Shown here: positions 32,175 through 43,114 of the stretch, piece by piece
Position numbering within the stretch: the stretch's first letter is position 1
Layout of the letters: every line of letters begins with the position of its first letter
Source: Tuctoria greenei
Lineage: Eukaryota; Streptophyta; Magnoliopsida; Poales; Poaceae
Direction of reading: 5' to 3'
DNA length: 64,000 nucleotides
Assembly: GCA_036927565.1 (NCBI GenBank)
Contig: JAYESD010000004.1
Coordinates: forward strand, 93,438,942 to 93,502,941
Made by a program: the position numbers and the translations under genes
The notes under the pieces: generated by a model
Database searches by the model: none
What the model saw: only the letters and a program-made list of their open reading frames with translations
What the model was told of the DNA's origin: nothing

Positions 32175-32979
32175 TGTCGGTACCCTACATACCATATACC
32201 CCTTGAGACTACAAAAAGACCAAAGGAACTTCACCTGTCTAAGTTGAAGACCTGCAAAGGCCCCACATGTCATGCGAGATCGGACCTGCTTCCCATCTAT
32301 GGTTAGTCCCGGTGCTGCCACGTGTATACTGCAACCGAACCTACATCCCACACATGGGATAGCTCCGGGCTAAACACCTGTGCGGCACCCCCGGACCTAA
32401 CCCCCGACAGAGGGAAGCTCCGGGCCCGACACGTGTACGTCAACACCGGACCTGCCCGTCCCAAACGGGAATCCCCGAAGCTGCCACGTGTCCACCCGCC
32501 GGACCTTCAGCCTCAACAATCAGACTGGTGAACCCCCAATAGCTGGGACCTACAAGGGGCAATCAAAGACTTCAAGACCTGGTTAAGTGTCATTAATACC
32601 ATACTAATGACACACGATCGGATGGCCCTTAATACCAGTAACGGCACTGTCAAGGCCTGTTAACACGCTATTAAGGGTAATTAACCTCATTAATTGTGTA
32701 TTAAGCATCAGTAACCGCCAGGGCCACATGTCGGGCCAGGCTAATGGTGTAACGACCAGTCCCATACTCTGAGACCTCTCCCATACTCAGCTCTGACACC
32801 CAACACAACAACTACACACCCCGTGGAGTAGGGTATTACGCTCATGCAGCCCGAACCACATAAATCCTTGAGTCTATTTGCCATCGTGTTCTGAATCTCT
32901 GCGCGCCCAATGCCGAACTACAAACTCCGCGGGCTACCAACAGTAGTACCGGGAGAATTGCCAGATCAACACTCCGATA
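32175..32979 (+). repeat. 3' LTR of element A, TATA box deleted
   Basis: It starts TGTCGGTACCCT and ends ACTCCGATA (CA changed to TA). Against the 5' LTR it has lost about 48 bp covering TATAAAAG and the start region, and has an extra 23 bp or so (TGTCAAGGCCTGTTAACACG) that B and C also carry in related form. Confidence 0.93.
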
Positions 32980-34078
32980 GTGGCGATAGATCCTAAGGCC
33001 ACGAACTAGTACAATCGTGGCAACAAATCCTAATGCAACGATTGTGTTCTGTGGCGATAGATCCTAACGGCACAAACTGGTGAATCGTGATAAAAGTTCC
33101 TAATGCAATGATTGTGTTCCATGCCGATAGATTCTAACGCCACAAACAAGTGAATCATGGCAAAAGTTTCTAATGCAACGATTGTGTTCTTTGGCAATAG
33201 ATCATAACGCCGCGAACTGGTGAATTGTGGCAAAAGTTCCTAATGCAATGATTGTGTTTCGTGGTGATAGATCCTAACGCCACAAACTAGTGAATCATGG
33301 CAAAAGTTCCTAATGCAACGATTGTGTTCCGTGGCGATAGATCCTAATGCCACGAACTGGTAAATCATGGAAAAAGTTCCTAATGCAACGATTGTGATCT
33401 GTGGCGATAGATTCTAATGCCACGAACTGGTGAGTCATGGCAAAAGATCCTAATGCAAGGTTGTGTTTTGTGGCGATAGATCCTAATGCCACTAATTACT
33501 GAGTCGTGGCAAATGTTCCTACTGCAACGATTGTTTTCCATGGCGATAGATCCTAACGCCATGAACTTGTGAATCGTGGCATAAGTTCCTAATGCAACGA
33601 TTATGTTCCATGGCGGTAGATCCTAACTCCAAGAACTACTAAATCGTGACAAAAGTTCCTAATGCAACAATTTTGTTCGGTGGCGATAGATCCTAATGCC
33701 ATGAACTGGTGAACCGTGGCAAAAGTTCCTAATGCAATGATTGAGTTCCGTGGTTATAGATCCTAACGCCACGAACTAGTGAATCGTGGCAACATATCCT
33801 AATGCAATGATTGTGTTCTGTGGCGATAGATCCAAATGCTATGAACTAGTACAATTGTGGCAACAGATCCTAATGCAACGATTGTGTTCCACGGCGATAG
33901 ATTCTAACGCCACGAACTAGTTAATCGTGGCAACAGATCCTAATGCACCAATTATGTTCTGTGGTGATAGATCCTAATATCACAAACTAGTGAATCGTGG
34001 TAATAGATCCTAATGCAACGATTGTGTTCCGTTGCGATAGATCCTAATGCCATGAACTAGTGAATGGTGGCAAAAGAC
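32980..34078. repeat. CACTA-1 subterminal repeat array, right part (about 15 units of 70 bp)
   Basis: Around 15 head-to-tail units share the pattern GTGGCGATAGATCCTAACGC, CACGAACTAGTGAATCGTGG and CAAAAGTTCCTAATGCAACG. Each unit contains an inverted pair (CCACGA / TCGTGG) around ACTAGT. The array continues exactly the unit interrupted at 20035. In CACTA elements such subterminal repeats bind the TnpA-type protein; that role here is inferred. Confidence 0.85.
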
Positions 34079-34316
34079 CAGGCTTACTGCAATGATTTAA
34101 TATTTGTTGCAGTAGAATCGTTGCAACAGGGCATAATCCATGTACTGTAAGCTGCAACGATGATGGATGATGCCGATCTAATAATGCGCCTCAATTCCGA
34201 CAAAAAAGGAAGCCTGAGGATGTATCATTTCTCGTTCTGTTGCCAAACCAAGCAGACAAAAGAAAGAACATTCAGATCACTCCTTATGCTAACAAACAAA
34301 CAGACAAATCAAGTAT
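34079..34316. other. Non-array flank of CACTA-1, nothing recognised
   Basis: Shares GCAACGAT-like words with the array up to about 34160, so it may be the last subterminal part. No CACTA terminus or gene is seen. Confidence 0.35.
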
Positions 34317-34577
34317 GCCAGGGGTAGCAGGCGAGCGACCATCGCAGCAGTGAGGAGTTTCTAGGGCCGCGACCTCCAAGCTCCTCCTCCAAATCTCGTA
34401 AGCAATGGATCCAAGGCGGGGATGCGGCCATGCCGGCGGAAAATACGCCGGGGGTAGCAGGCGAGTGACAACCACGGCAGCAGCAAGGAGTTTCTAGGGC
34501 CGCGGCCTCCAAGCTCCTCCTCCAGATCTTGTCGACGAGAGATTTGAGACAGCGATGTGGCCACGCCGGAGGGCAAC
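34317..34577. repeat. 130-bp tandem duplication
   Basis: Two diverged copies start at 34317 and 34447, both beginning GCC(A/G)GGGGTAGCAGGCGAG and sharing GGAGTTTCTAGGGCCGCG and CCTCCAAGCTCCTCCTCCA. On minus it resembles a GC-rich gene leader, but no protein is recognised. Confidence 0.7.
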
Positions 34578-34604
34578 GGGGCAATGAAGGGACCTCTCGG
34601 CGGT

Positions 34605-34945
34605 TGTTTCAAAAATTGCCACATCTCAAAGTGCTTTTGTCAAGGGGCGTTGCATACAGGATAATTACCTATATGTTAGGAATATTGCTAGAAGCTACCA
34701 ACGTAAACAAAAACCTGTGCTCATGTTCAAGCTGGATATATCAAAGGCATTTGATTCGATTTCTTGGGGTTACTTGTTCTAAATGCTGCTGCAAAGGGGT
34801 TTCCCTCAATGCTGGGTCAATTGGATATCATTACTACTGGGCACTTCGTCTTCGACACTTAAGTTGAATGGAACTTTGGGACCTTGGATCAGACATAAAC
34901 GGGGGCTTTGAAGTGGGAGCCCTTATCCCCTTTTATATTGTAGGA
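34605..34945 (+). pseudogene. LINE (L1-type) reverse transcriptase fragment
   Basis: The frame reads SQSAFVKGRCIQDNYLYVRN, VLMFKLDISKAFDSISWGYLF (RT motif with the first catalytic Asp), a stop, LLQRGFPQCWVNWISLLLGT, then LKLNGTLGPWIRHKRGL, a stop and GSPL. These are blocks 1 to 4 of a plant non-LTR retrotransposon RT. About 110 residues remain of a protein usually over 1000 long. Two internal stops and loss of the FADD region make it a relic. Confidence 0.85.
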
Positions 34946-35318
34946 TTGAAGAGCACATGTAAATCTACTAGAGGAGGGCGAATGGTAGATTTAAACTTTT
35001 AAGCCGAAGCAACGAAACACCCCTCGACAGAAAACCGATCTGTTAAAGAAACTGTATGTGCGACTAATCTAAATGTGTTCAACTGTGACAAAACTAGTAT
35101 ATATTGTAGAGAATCAAGTCACGAAGACGTCACAACAAGAATCACAAGAATCCGTCAATAGAAACTCAAGTTACGATCGAAAGATTGAACAAAGGTTAAT
35201 CTATCCTACCCGAGAAAAAACAGTTCTGGAACACTGCAAAGAAACTCGTGTAGATCAGAAACCACAACTCCAATGACCGTGAAATTTTCAAATATGATAG
35301 AAAATAAAGTTGTGAAGA
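34946..35318. other. Unassigned sequence before CACTA-2
   Basis: The string CTACTAGAGGAGGGCGAATGG near 34966 resembles the LTR edge of the copia D/E family (CCTAGAGGGGGGTGAATAGG), so a degraded LTR fragment is possible. Nothing else is recognised. Confidence 0.3.
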
Positions 35319-35337
35319 CACAGTACAAGAAATGGGC
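35319..35337 (+). repeat. 5' terminal inverted repeat of CACTA-2 (degenerate)
   Basis: CACAGTACAAGAAATGGGC resembles the usual CACTACAAGAAA-type terminus with two extra bases after CAC. The partner end is not visible, so this call rests on similarity and position only. Confidence 0.5.
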
Positions 35338-35670
35338 AATTGGCCGTCGGTTCCCAAAAAGTCCGTCAGGGCCGTCGCATTTAATTAACTAAGAGCATCG
35401 GTACATTAAAACCGACGGGCATAAAATTATGGACGTCGGTTGGACGACGCCTTATATTTTATATGTTGGCAGTGCACCGGAACCGACGTACATAACGATA
35501 TAAACGTCGGCCGGCTGATGGATATATTAATTCCATCGGTGCTTTCGGGGCAATCGGCGGTCTTAACGTGGGCCCAGCTGCAGGTCGTGATGGTTCCGCC
35601 GCTGAACGTTATGGCCGTCGGGTTCCAAGATGGAACAGACATTTGTAACTTATAGGCATCGGTAGGACCA
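35338..35670. repeat. CACTA-2 5' subterminal repeats
   Basis: Short GCCGTCGG, ACGTCGGT and complementary ACCGACG words occur about ten times in both orientations. This is the usual arrangement of TnpA-binding subterminal regions. Confidence 0.6.
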
Positions 35671-35677
35671 CCGATGA

Positions 35678-35953
35678 CTATAAATGGGCCCGGCTCGGTA
35701 AAACCTATCTCCCTCGCGCTCGTCACTCGCCCGTGCACTAGACACTCCGCCCGCCGGCCGCCTTTCTGCACTCGAGACTTCGCTGGGCCGCCACCCTCCG
35801 CTGCCCTCTGGTGCCGCCCGCCCTCCGGCGCCGCGCTTGCAGAGAGGGCCATGCGCTACTCCGCCCGCCCGCCCACCCATGCCCTCCGCCGCCCTCCGAC
35901 GCCGCCCGCCCGCCCGGCCGGCTTCCCCCTCCGTCCAAGCACCGCCTGTTAAG
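35678..35953 (+). promoter_or_regulatory. CACTA-2 promoter and GC-rich first exon
   Basis: A TATA box (CTATAAATG, 35678-35686) is followed by a very GC-rich leader of CCGCCC-type repeats ending TTAAG/GTATAT at 35953, a good splice donor. The acceptor TTGAAG at 36375-36380 precedes the transposase ATG. This leader is inferred to be non-coding. Confidence 0.5.
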
Positions 35954-36392
35954 GTATATTTCTAGCTGCCCTACTTTTCAATCTATTAATCTAATTTTTA
36001 ATGTATGAATGTATGCTTGAAATGTTTAATTAGCAATTCAGATGATGCAGTAATGAATGTTTAATTAGTTTAATTTCTATTGTATGAATGTTTCTAGCAT
36101 TTGCCTCTATTAATTAAAATGTATGCTTGAAATGTATTTTAACATATAATTGTAGTTATTAATTGCAAATCGAAAAGTTGAGTTAAAATGAATTTGTAAT
36201 GTATGTTTGTTGAAGAGTTTAATTAGCGATTTAGATGATGTCGTTATGTTAATTAGGTTATGTAGAGTGAGTCTCCGTGTTCTCGTGTAATCATCCACAA
36301 AAGAACGATACATCTTATATATATAGTTATATGGTTTGTGTGTATTATCTATTAGGTTTTTTACATTTTTTACATTGAAGGTATAAGCTAAA

Positions 36393-39300
36393 ATGAGTGA
36401 TGATCGTAAAGCGATGTATGATGGTTGGAGTTCAAGTGGTGCGCACACTATGGAATGGGCTCATATCGCGAATGTTTTTATCAACCAAGCTTTTGCTAGT
36501 GGTGCTTATGTTGCGAAGTGTCCATGTAGCAAGTGTTGAAATTGTCGACATCTATATAAGGATGAAATTGAGGAGCACCTTTGCAAGCACGGTTTTATGC
36601 CTGACTATCTAGTATGGCACGAGCATGGGGACATGGTTCATGATAATCAGTTAGACAGCAATGAGGATGATGATCGGATGGATGAAATGTTAGCAGACAT
36701 TGGTAGAGAGTACGAAGATGGGTCAATGTCGAAGGGTGTGAAAGATTTTATTGACCATCTTGCCGCCTCAGGTGAAAAAGTGCATGAGAGCACCAATGTG
36801 AGCATTCTGGAGGCGGTGACACGACTTATGGCGTTGAAGTCCAATATCAATTTTGCAAACAATTGCTGTAATAGTATCTTGAAGCTGATTGGTGATCTCC
36901 TTCCATCTGGGCATAAGATGTCGGAAGACATATACCACTCTAAGAATATTTTGAGTGATATGGGCATGAACTATAAGAAGATTGATGCGTGCGATAATAA
37001 TTGCATGTTGTTTTGGAAGGAACACATGAACGATACACATCGTATGCATTGCAATGCATCTAGATATGTCAATGTTCTCAACGATGATGGAGAGGAAACA
37101 ACTACAAAAGTACCGATTAAACAACATCGGTACATGCCTGTCACAACAAGGCTAAAACGGTTGTTCCTATCCCAAGAAACAGCGAAACAGAAGAGGTGGC
37201 ATTCTGAAGGGATACGTGAGAGCGATGACAAAGATATTATGACGCATCCTTCTGATGGTGCGGCATGGCAAGCTTTAGACCGTTTTGATCCGGAGTTTGC
37301 AAGAGATCCCAGAAATGTTCGTCTTGGATTGTCAACAGATGGTTTCACGCCTTTCAGCACCAGTAGCAGTCCATACTCTTGTTGGCCTGTATTTATTATG
37401 CCATACAATCTTCCTCCCAACATGTGCATGAAAGAAGTATACATATTTCTCACAGCTATCATTCCTGGCCCTAAACATCCTGGGAAGAAAATCAATGTGT
37501 TTATGTAGCCGTTGATTGAAGAGCTGAAAGAGCTATGGCATGGTGTAAAGGCATATGACAATCATCTGAAGTGTGAATTTACCTTACATGCCGCATATTT
37601 ATGGTCGATCCATGATTTGTTGGCATATGGCATTTGGGATGGTTGGTGTGTTCACGGACAATTGTGTTGTCCCATATGTATGGCTGACACCGATGCTATC
37701 AGGTTAAAGTATGGAAAAAAAGTCAGCTTCTTTGATTGTCATCGACGATTCATTCCTTCAAACCATCCTTTTAGGAGTGATACACAATCATTTCAGAAAG
37801 GCAAAATGGTTACAAAAGGTCCGTCTCTCGATTGACAAGTGAATAAAAAATGTCATGGCATGCAAAGTTAAAAGAGTCCGCTGAAGGTGGTTTCGAAGGG
37901 TATGGTAGAGAACACAACTGGACTCATATTTCTTTTCTTTGAGAGCTACCATATGCAAAGGCATTGATTTTACCGCACAACATAGGTTTGATGCACCAGG
38001 AGTGTAATGTGGTTGAAAGCATCATAACCATGTGTTTTGATTTCACCGGTCAAACCAAAGATAATATGAATGCGAGGAAAGACTTAGCTGATCTTTGCGA
38101 TCGTCCTGGGCTTGAGATTATAACTAATGCAAGTGGAAATGATAGTAGGCCACGAGCTCCTTATTGTCTCAAGCTAGAAGAAAGGAGACAAATACTTACT
38201 TGGTTGAAGACATTGAAGTTTTCGGACCGCTATGCAGCTAACATAAAACGTTGTGTTAACCTTAGTACCAGTAAACTAAATGGATTGAAGAGTCATGATT
38301 ACCATATTATGATGGAGAGACTTGTGCCCGTAATGTTCCGTGGCTACTTCAAACCTGATTTGTGTAAGATATTTGCTGAACTGAGTTACTTTTATAGGCA
38401 AATATGCGCTAAAGAAGTGTTGAAGAAGATGATGCGACAGTGGGAGAAAGAAATCGTTGTGCTTGTATGTAAGATGGAAAAAGTCTTTCCACCTGGTTTT
38501 ATGAATGTTATGCAACATTTGCTGGTACATTTACCTTATGAAGCGTTGGTAGCGGGTCCTGCACAGTCGGGTGGATGTATAGTCAAGAAAGGGAATTGAA
38601 AAAACTTAGAGCTATAGTATGCAACAAGGCAAGAGTTGAGGGGTGTATTGCAGAGGCATTTGCAGCTAAAGAGGTTACAAATTTTTCTATGAAATATTTC
38701 TCACGTGCCAACAATGTGAATGCATCTAAGACACGTATCATGATGTAGAAGAGCAACATATGACTGAGCTTAAGATTTTTAGTTTGAAGGGTAAAGGTGT
38801 TGGAGCTGCCAATTCTCATCATATTTCAGAGCAAGAGAGGAACTACAACATTCTTTACATGTTTTTCAACATGGAGGAAGTGTTACCATATTTTGAAATA
38901 TTTGACAAGTTGTATTGGTCATCTTCTCGAAGACCTACACAAAGTCAACTGGATAAGATGCGACAGTATGGCATAAATGGTGGGCTAAGCTATGTGGCAT
39001 GGTTCCGTGAACATGTAATGTTTCTATCCATATTTTGTCTTCAATTGTAGTTCACATACTTGTCTGAAGATGCTAACTTTGTCTATTTATTTAGTGTATG
39101 CAAGATCGCAATATCTCAGATGACTTGCGACAGATTTGGCATGGTCAACTGAATGCAAGAGAATTTAGCCGATACGATATCAACGGATACCGTTTTCGTA
39201 CGGCAAGTTTAGAAGCAAGCCGCCCACTTGCAGCCACATCAAATAGTGAAGTAATGATAACAGCAGTGGAGGGTAGTGGAGAAGTCAATGCTTACTATGG

Positions 39301-39940
39301 TGTTCTTCAAAAAATAATCGAGTACACATTTGGCAGTCCGAAAGAACTGGAGCTTGTGATTTTCGACTTTCAATGGTTTGATACAATATCGGGCACACGA
39401 GTCGATGAATTTGGAATGGTTGAGGTTAACCACAACTCGCAGTACACAACTCATAACAACAATGTTGTACTTGCCCATCAAGTGGAACAAGTGTACTATT
39501 TAAGTTATCCTCATCCAAGTTTCAAAAATTGGTGGGTTGTATACAATGTTAATCCTGAAGTGGACCATCGTCGTTATGATGGATACATAGATAATCAGGA
39601 AGATGATGATGGTGATGTCTATCAAGATGAAGTCGAGGAAGTAGAAGATTTTAGGATATCTAGCAGGACGGGACTAGCAGAGATAGCTAGTGATACTTTT
39701 GAGTTAATGTCTGAAGAACATACTGGCATTTCGAGGAAATGTATTCGACAGTCACAAAGGATTATTGAGAAGCAGAAAAGGATTATTAAGGATCAAGAAG
39801 AATTTGATCAAGACAGTGAAGGAGAAGAGTTTGAAGAAGAGATAGAAGAAAAAGAGACACGTGAACATCTTCAAGCACGTGTGACAGAAGCAGATTCTGA
39901 TGTTGATGATTTTTTATTCTTATTGTACGCATTCAGTTAG
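36393..39940 (+). pseudogene. TnpD-type transposase of CACTA-2
   Basis: From ATG 36393 the frame has the transposase-associated domain (MYDGWSSSGAH, then CPCSKC, HLCKHGFMPDYLVWHEHG). The TNP2/Transposase_21 core follows (36597-37835: ILKLIGDLLPSGHKMSEDIYHSKNIL, YKKIDACDNNCMLFWKEH, RLKRLFLSQETAKQKRWH, NVRLGLSTDGFTPF, IEELKELW, GQLCCPICMADT). Next are DUF4218 (37964-38600: LILPHNIGLMHQECNV, PPGFMNVMQHLLVHLPYEA) and, after an intron near 39018-39095, DUF4216 (about 39290-39550) with an acidic tail. The protein would bind and cut element ends. TGA 36537 and TAG 37506 sit in an otherwise open frame and fit CGA and CAG codons after C-to-T change. Frameshifts occur near 37840-37960 and 38570-38760. 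Confidence 0.88.
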
Positions 39941-40045
39941 ATTTTGATTCTTATTGTACGTATTATGTTAGATCTTGATTCTTATTGTACGCATTTATTT
40001 ATCATTTGTTTTGTATAACTAATCATTATTTTGAAATTTATGCAG

Positions 40046-42898
40046 ATGTTCAAGCATATCAGACTTGGCAGGAAAAAGCACAGTAGTAGTTTGGACCACA
40101 CTAGTAGTTAGGAGCACACAGGCTTGTTTCAGGTACTTGTTTATTTTTAAATACATATTAGTATTATAATTAACTATCTAATATTTGTTACATGTTAATT
40201 TTCATTTGCAGGGTACAAACATATGTGTGGATAGGCAAAGACAGCTCATGCGGTGTGTCGCAGAGTCGGAGCCCTCACGAGAGCCAGAGCCCTCACTAGA
40301 GCCAGAGCCGAGTCTGGCTCAGGACTTGCACGAGGAGATGGATACTGTGAGACAGTCGTCAGAGCAGGGAGGAGACTCAAGTTCAGACACGAGACCGGAC
40401 GATTGCGGCGGTCTTTGGGCGGTCCTCCTCTGAGGGTGGTGCTGAGGCGGACGACGAGGGTGGCAATGACGAAGAGGGGGATGATCCCGAGCAAGATAGG
40501 AGGTTGGCAAGACTTGCGGAGCTAGCTGAGGCAGGTCAGCCGCCCGCTCGATGCCCTTTCAGGTACTATTTGGGATTAATTGATAAGCTATCTTTTATTT
40601 TTTGTTTATTGTAAACTAATTAACTAATATTGTTTGAACAGGCTATGGAGGCACCTTTTATGTACTTCAAGCAAAAGCTTGGATGAGCGGATAGTTATAA
40701 AGCCAAAGGGTACTAGGTGCTGGGTCGAGGTTAATTGGAGTGGCAGGGGGCATCGACGAGTAATTAACACAGAGTTGGGAAAAACCATCCGGTTTTGCTT
40801 TCCTGGGATGGTTGTGTTGGACGGTCAAAGAATTGCCGCGCATAGTTGGGATCACTATGCATTGAAAGAGTATGCCCCTGCGGGTACTTGTCAGAACAGA
40901 GTTTGGGATATGTTTTGGGTAAGTGTATTCATAGTCCTTCAATTATATTACATCTTGTTTTGATTAACATCAATTATTGTTTGTATTGCAGGGTCTGTTT
41001 CGTTTGCAGGAAGGCGAGAGTGAAGCATATGCAAGAGCGATTTTTCATGAGTCAGCAAGAAGGCGCACAAAGGACTCCTTCTCTGATGCCCGGATCAAAG
41101 CTGTGATTGTGTACTACAAGACTAAGTTGTTGACACGCATATCAAAAAATGAAGCAGGCAAGTTACATCTAACTAAAGAGGAGTACTTGAATAGCAACGT
41201 GGATTGGATATGTGTGAATCCGGAAGCTTGGGAATGGTTTAGTGAGTACTGGGCGTCGGATGAGTTCAAGTTAGTTTCGGATAAAAACCGAAAAAACCGG
41301 AAGAGCAAGCCTGGAAAGCATTACTATAGGTCGAATGGACATGCGCGGATGGAACAAAGAATGGTATGAATTCTTAAAATCAAACATAGATTGATTGAAA
41401 TAATTGTATTGACTAAACTTTGAATTTTGTTGTTGTAGCATGCTGAAACTGGTATCACTCCTAGCTTTTTTGAGGTTTACCTTAAGGGGCATAGATGTCC
41501 AGACCCAAATCGCCCGGAGCAATTGTGTGATGAGACAGCAACGCAAAAAGTGGTAAGTATGATCTATTCAAGTTATTTTACCTTTTATTACATCTACGGA
41601 TGAACTCATTGTATCCTCGCAGGCGAAATATGTTGAGTGCTTCAAGAAAAATCATGGAGATGAGGCAGATTTTTTAAGAGCGCCTTTGGATGTGGGTGCG
41701 GCGTATGAAGCTGGTGGAGGTGTACCGCATGGGAGTTATGTGTAAAGATAATGTTGTTTCTACGTTAATGATTGTTGATTCATCGCACTTGTATCTTTTG
41801 TAGACTTCGATTGGGCGACGGGTATGTGGAGCGCAAGGCCTATGTTAGGCGACGACACTCCAGTGCTAGTTCTAGTTGCTCCCAGTCTACTATCGAGACA
41901 GATGCATTAAGATAAGAGTTGAGACGCACTCAGGAAGAGATGCAGACCCAGTTGCAGCAGTAACAGCAGCAGCACCAGACAGAGATGCAGATGCAGATGC
42001 AGCAGATGCAGCAACAGATACAGCAACAGGTGAAGCAACAGATGCATTATCTATATATGGCACAGGTATCTTAACAATTAAGCTATTTATTTGATTTTAA
42101 TTTTTTCACTTTATATCTCACAAATAATTTACTTGATGTAGTTTTTGGGTCACGGTAGCACCGGTACTCCATTCGGCACACCACAACCACCTCAGTTGGA
42201 TATGATGTCACAGGTATACTTTGTTGTTCTGTTCAAGTTACAATACTCTTTACTATGTGTTAAATTAACTGAATATCTTTAATTGATGTAGTTCTTCGCC
42301 CAAGGTGGTATGCCTCGTCCAGTGCAGCCAGGACAACATATTGGCTCCTCGTCACAGGTATCACAGTGTGTCTTACTACATTGAGTTATAATACAAAATT
42401 CTAACCATATGTGTAACAGGGTTCTGAGAGTGGTCAACCATTTGCTCCTCAACCTCAGGGATTTATGTCGTTGTCGAAACCTAGATTGCAGCCGTATCCA
42501 GCTGTTGTACCCCCAATGCCCTTTAATCCGGGACAGACTAACCCATCAACAACTCCGACCGCAGCGGTATGACTTCTAAATCGTTATTTCCTATAAAGCA
42601 TAGTTTAATTTGAATAATACTTAGCGGCTTTGAGTCAAATTAAAATTATCCTCTGGATAATCATGGGCTTAAGTTTTTTCCAGTGTATTTGCACTCTACT
42701 GTTAATTTCTGGTTCACATGAATGTTTAGATAAGTTAAATGGATTTGTTTATATGAGTAATAACTGGTGAAATGACATCTGAAATTACCGTAATGTGTAC
42801 TTGTATTTGTTTCTTGCAGGGTTCCGATCATGTGCAAGGTTGTGATGATTTTTTGAATTTGAACGATGGAGGTGCGAGTGGCGAAGGTTCCAACACAT
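40046..42898 (+). pseudogene. TnpA-type gene of CACTA-2 (plant transposase Ptta/En/Spm family), multi-exon
   Basis: Exons with GT..AG borders are readable: about 40211-40562, 40642-40918, 40992-41363, 41439-41552, 41623-41741, 41804-42068, then short exons to the TGA at 42898. The core has KGTRCWVEVNWSGRGHRRVI, FCFPGMVVLDGQRIAAHSWD, SEAYARAIFHESARRRTKDS, NPEAWEWFSEYWASDEF and HAETGITPSFFEVYLKGHR, the PF03004 signature. A Gln-rich segment (41930-42060) and a Pro/Gly-rich tail follow. The family binds subterminal repeats and assists excision. Defects are a TAG near 40109, a frameshift near 40405 and two TAA codons in the Gln-rich part (41911-41913 and 41960-41962), the last fitting CAA to TAA. 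Confidence 0.82.
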
Positions 42899-42939
42899 GA
42901 ATTCGTAAATGTCATTTTCATTGTCACTTTGTTAATTTT

Positions 42940-43015
42940 ATGTGAACTTGTGATGTTGATGTGAACTTGTGATGTTTATGTGAACTTGTGATGTTTATGT
43001 GAACTTGTGAAATTG
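42940..43015. repeat. 21-bp tandem repeat downstream of the TnpA-type gene
   Basis: TGTGAACTTGTGATGTTTA is repeated about three and a half times in what should be the 3' untranslated region. Confidence 0.7.
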
Positions 43016-43114
43016 TGCTTGTGAATTTGTATTGGTGTTGTGTTGCTATACTTGCTGTATTGGTGTTGGTGTGTGCTGTGTAACTGGATGGGAGCTCAGC
43101 TCCCGGAGGCTGCC

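Larger units (their letters stand above)
20036..32979 (+). mobile_element. Complete Ty3/gypsy Tat-lineage element A with antisense gene
   Basis: A 5' LTR (20036-20865) and 3' LTR (32175-32979) bracket gag-pol on plus (20902-26834) and a long antisense gene (28150-31639). GTGGC flanks both sides (20031-20035 and 32980-32984). Removing the element rejoins one unit of the CACTA-1 array. The order LTR, PBS, gag, PR, RT, RNase H, IN, antisense ORF, PPT, LTR is that of Grande/RIRE2-like Tat elements. Many stops and frameshifts in gag-pol and unequal LTRs (830 and 805 bp, two large indels) show an old inactive copy. Confidence 0.93.
15280..34078 (+). mobile_element. CACTA (En/Spm) element CACTA-1, decayed and split by element A
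   Basis: A TnpD-type transposase relic on plus (15280-18725) is followed by an array of roughly 70-bp repeats (19028-20035, resuming 32980-34078). The array is interrupted by a 700-bp segment and by the whole Tat element A. Long repeat-rich subterminal regions beside the transposase are typical of CACTA elements. Neither CACTA terminal inverted repeat was found, so the outer limits given here are only those of the supported parts. Confidence 0.65.
35319..43114 (+). mobile_element. CACTA (En/Spm) element CACTA-2, 5' part with both genes
   Basis: The left end has a CACTA-like terminus (CACAGTACAAGAAATGGGC), then short subterminal repeats, a promoter, a TnpD-type transposase (36393-39940) and a TnpA-type gene (40046-42898), all on plus. 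The Tat element B interrupts it at 43115. The 3' terminus is not in the window and may lie to the right of B and C. Most damage is single stop codons. Confidence 0.8.
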
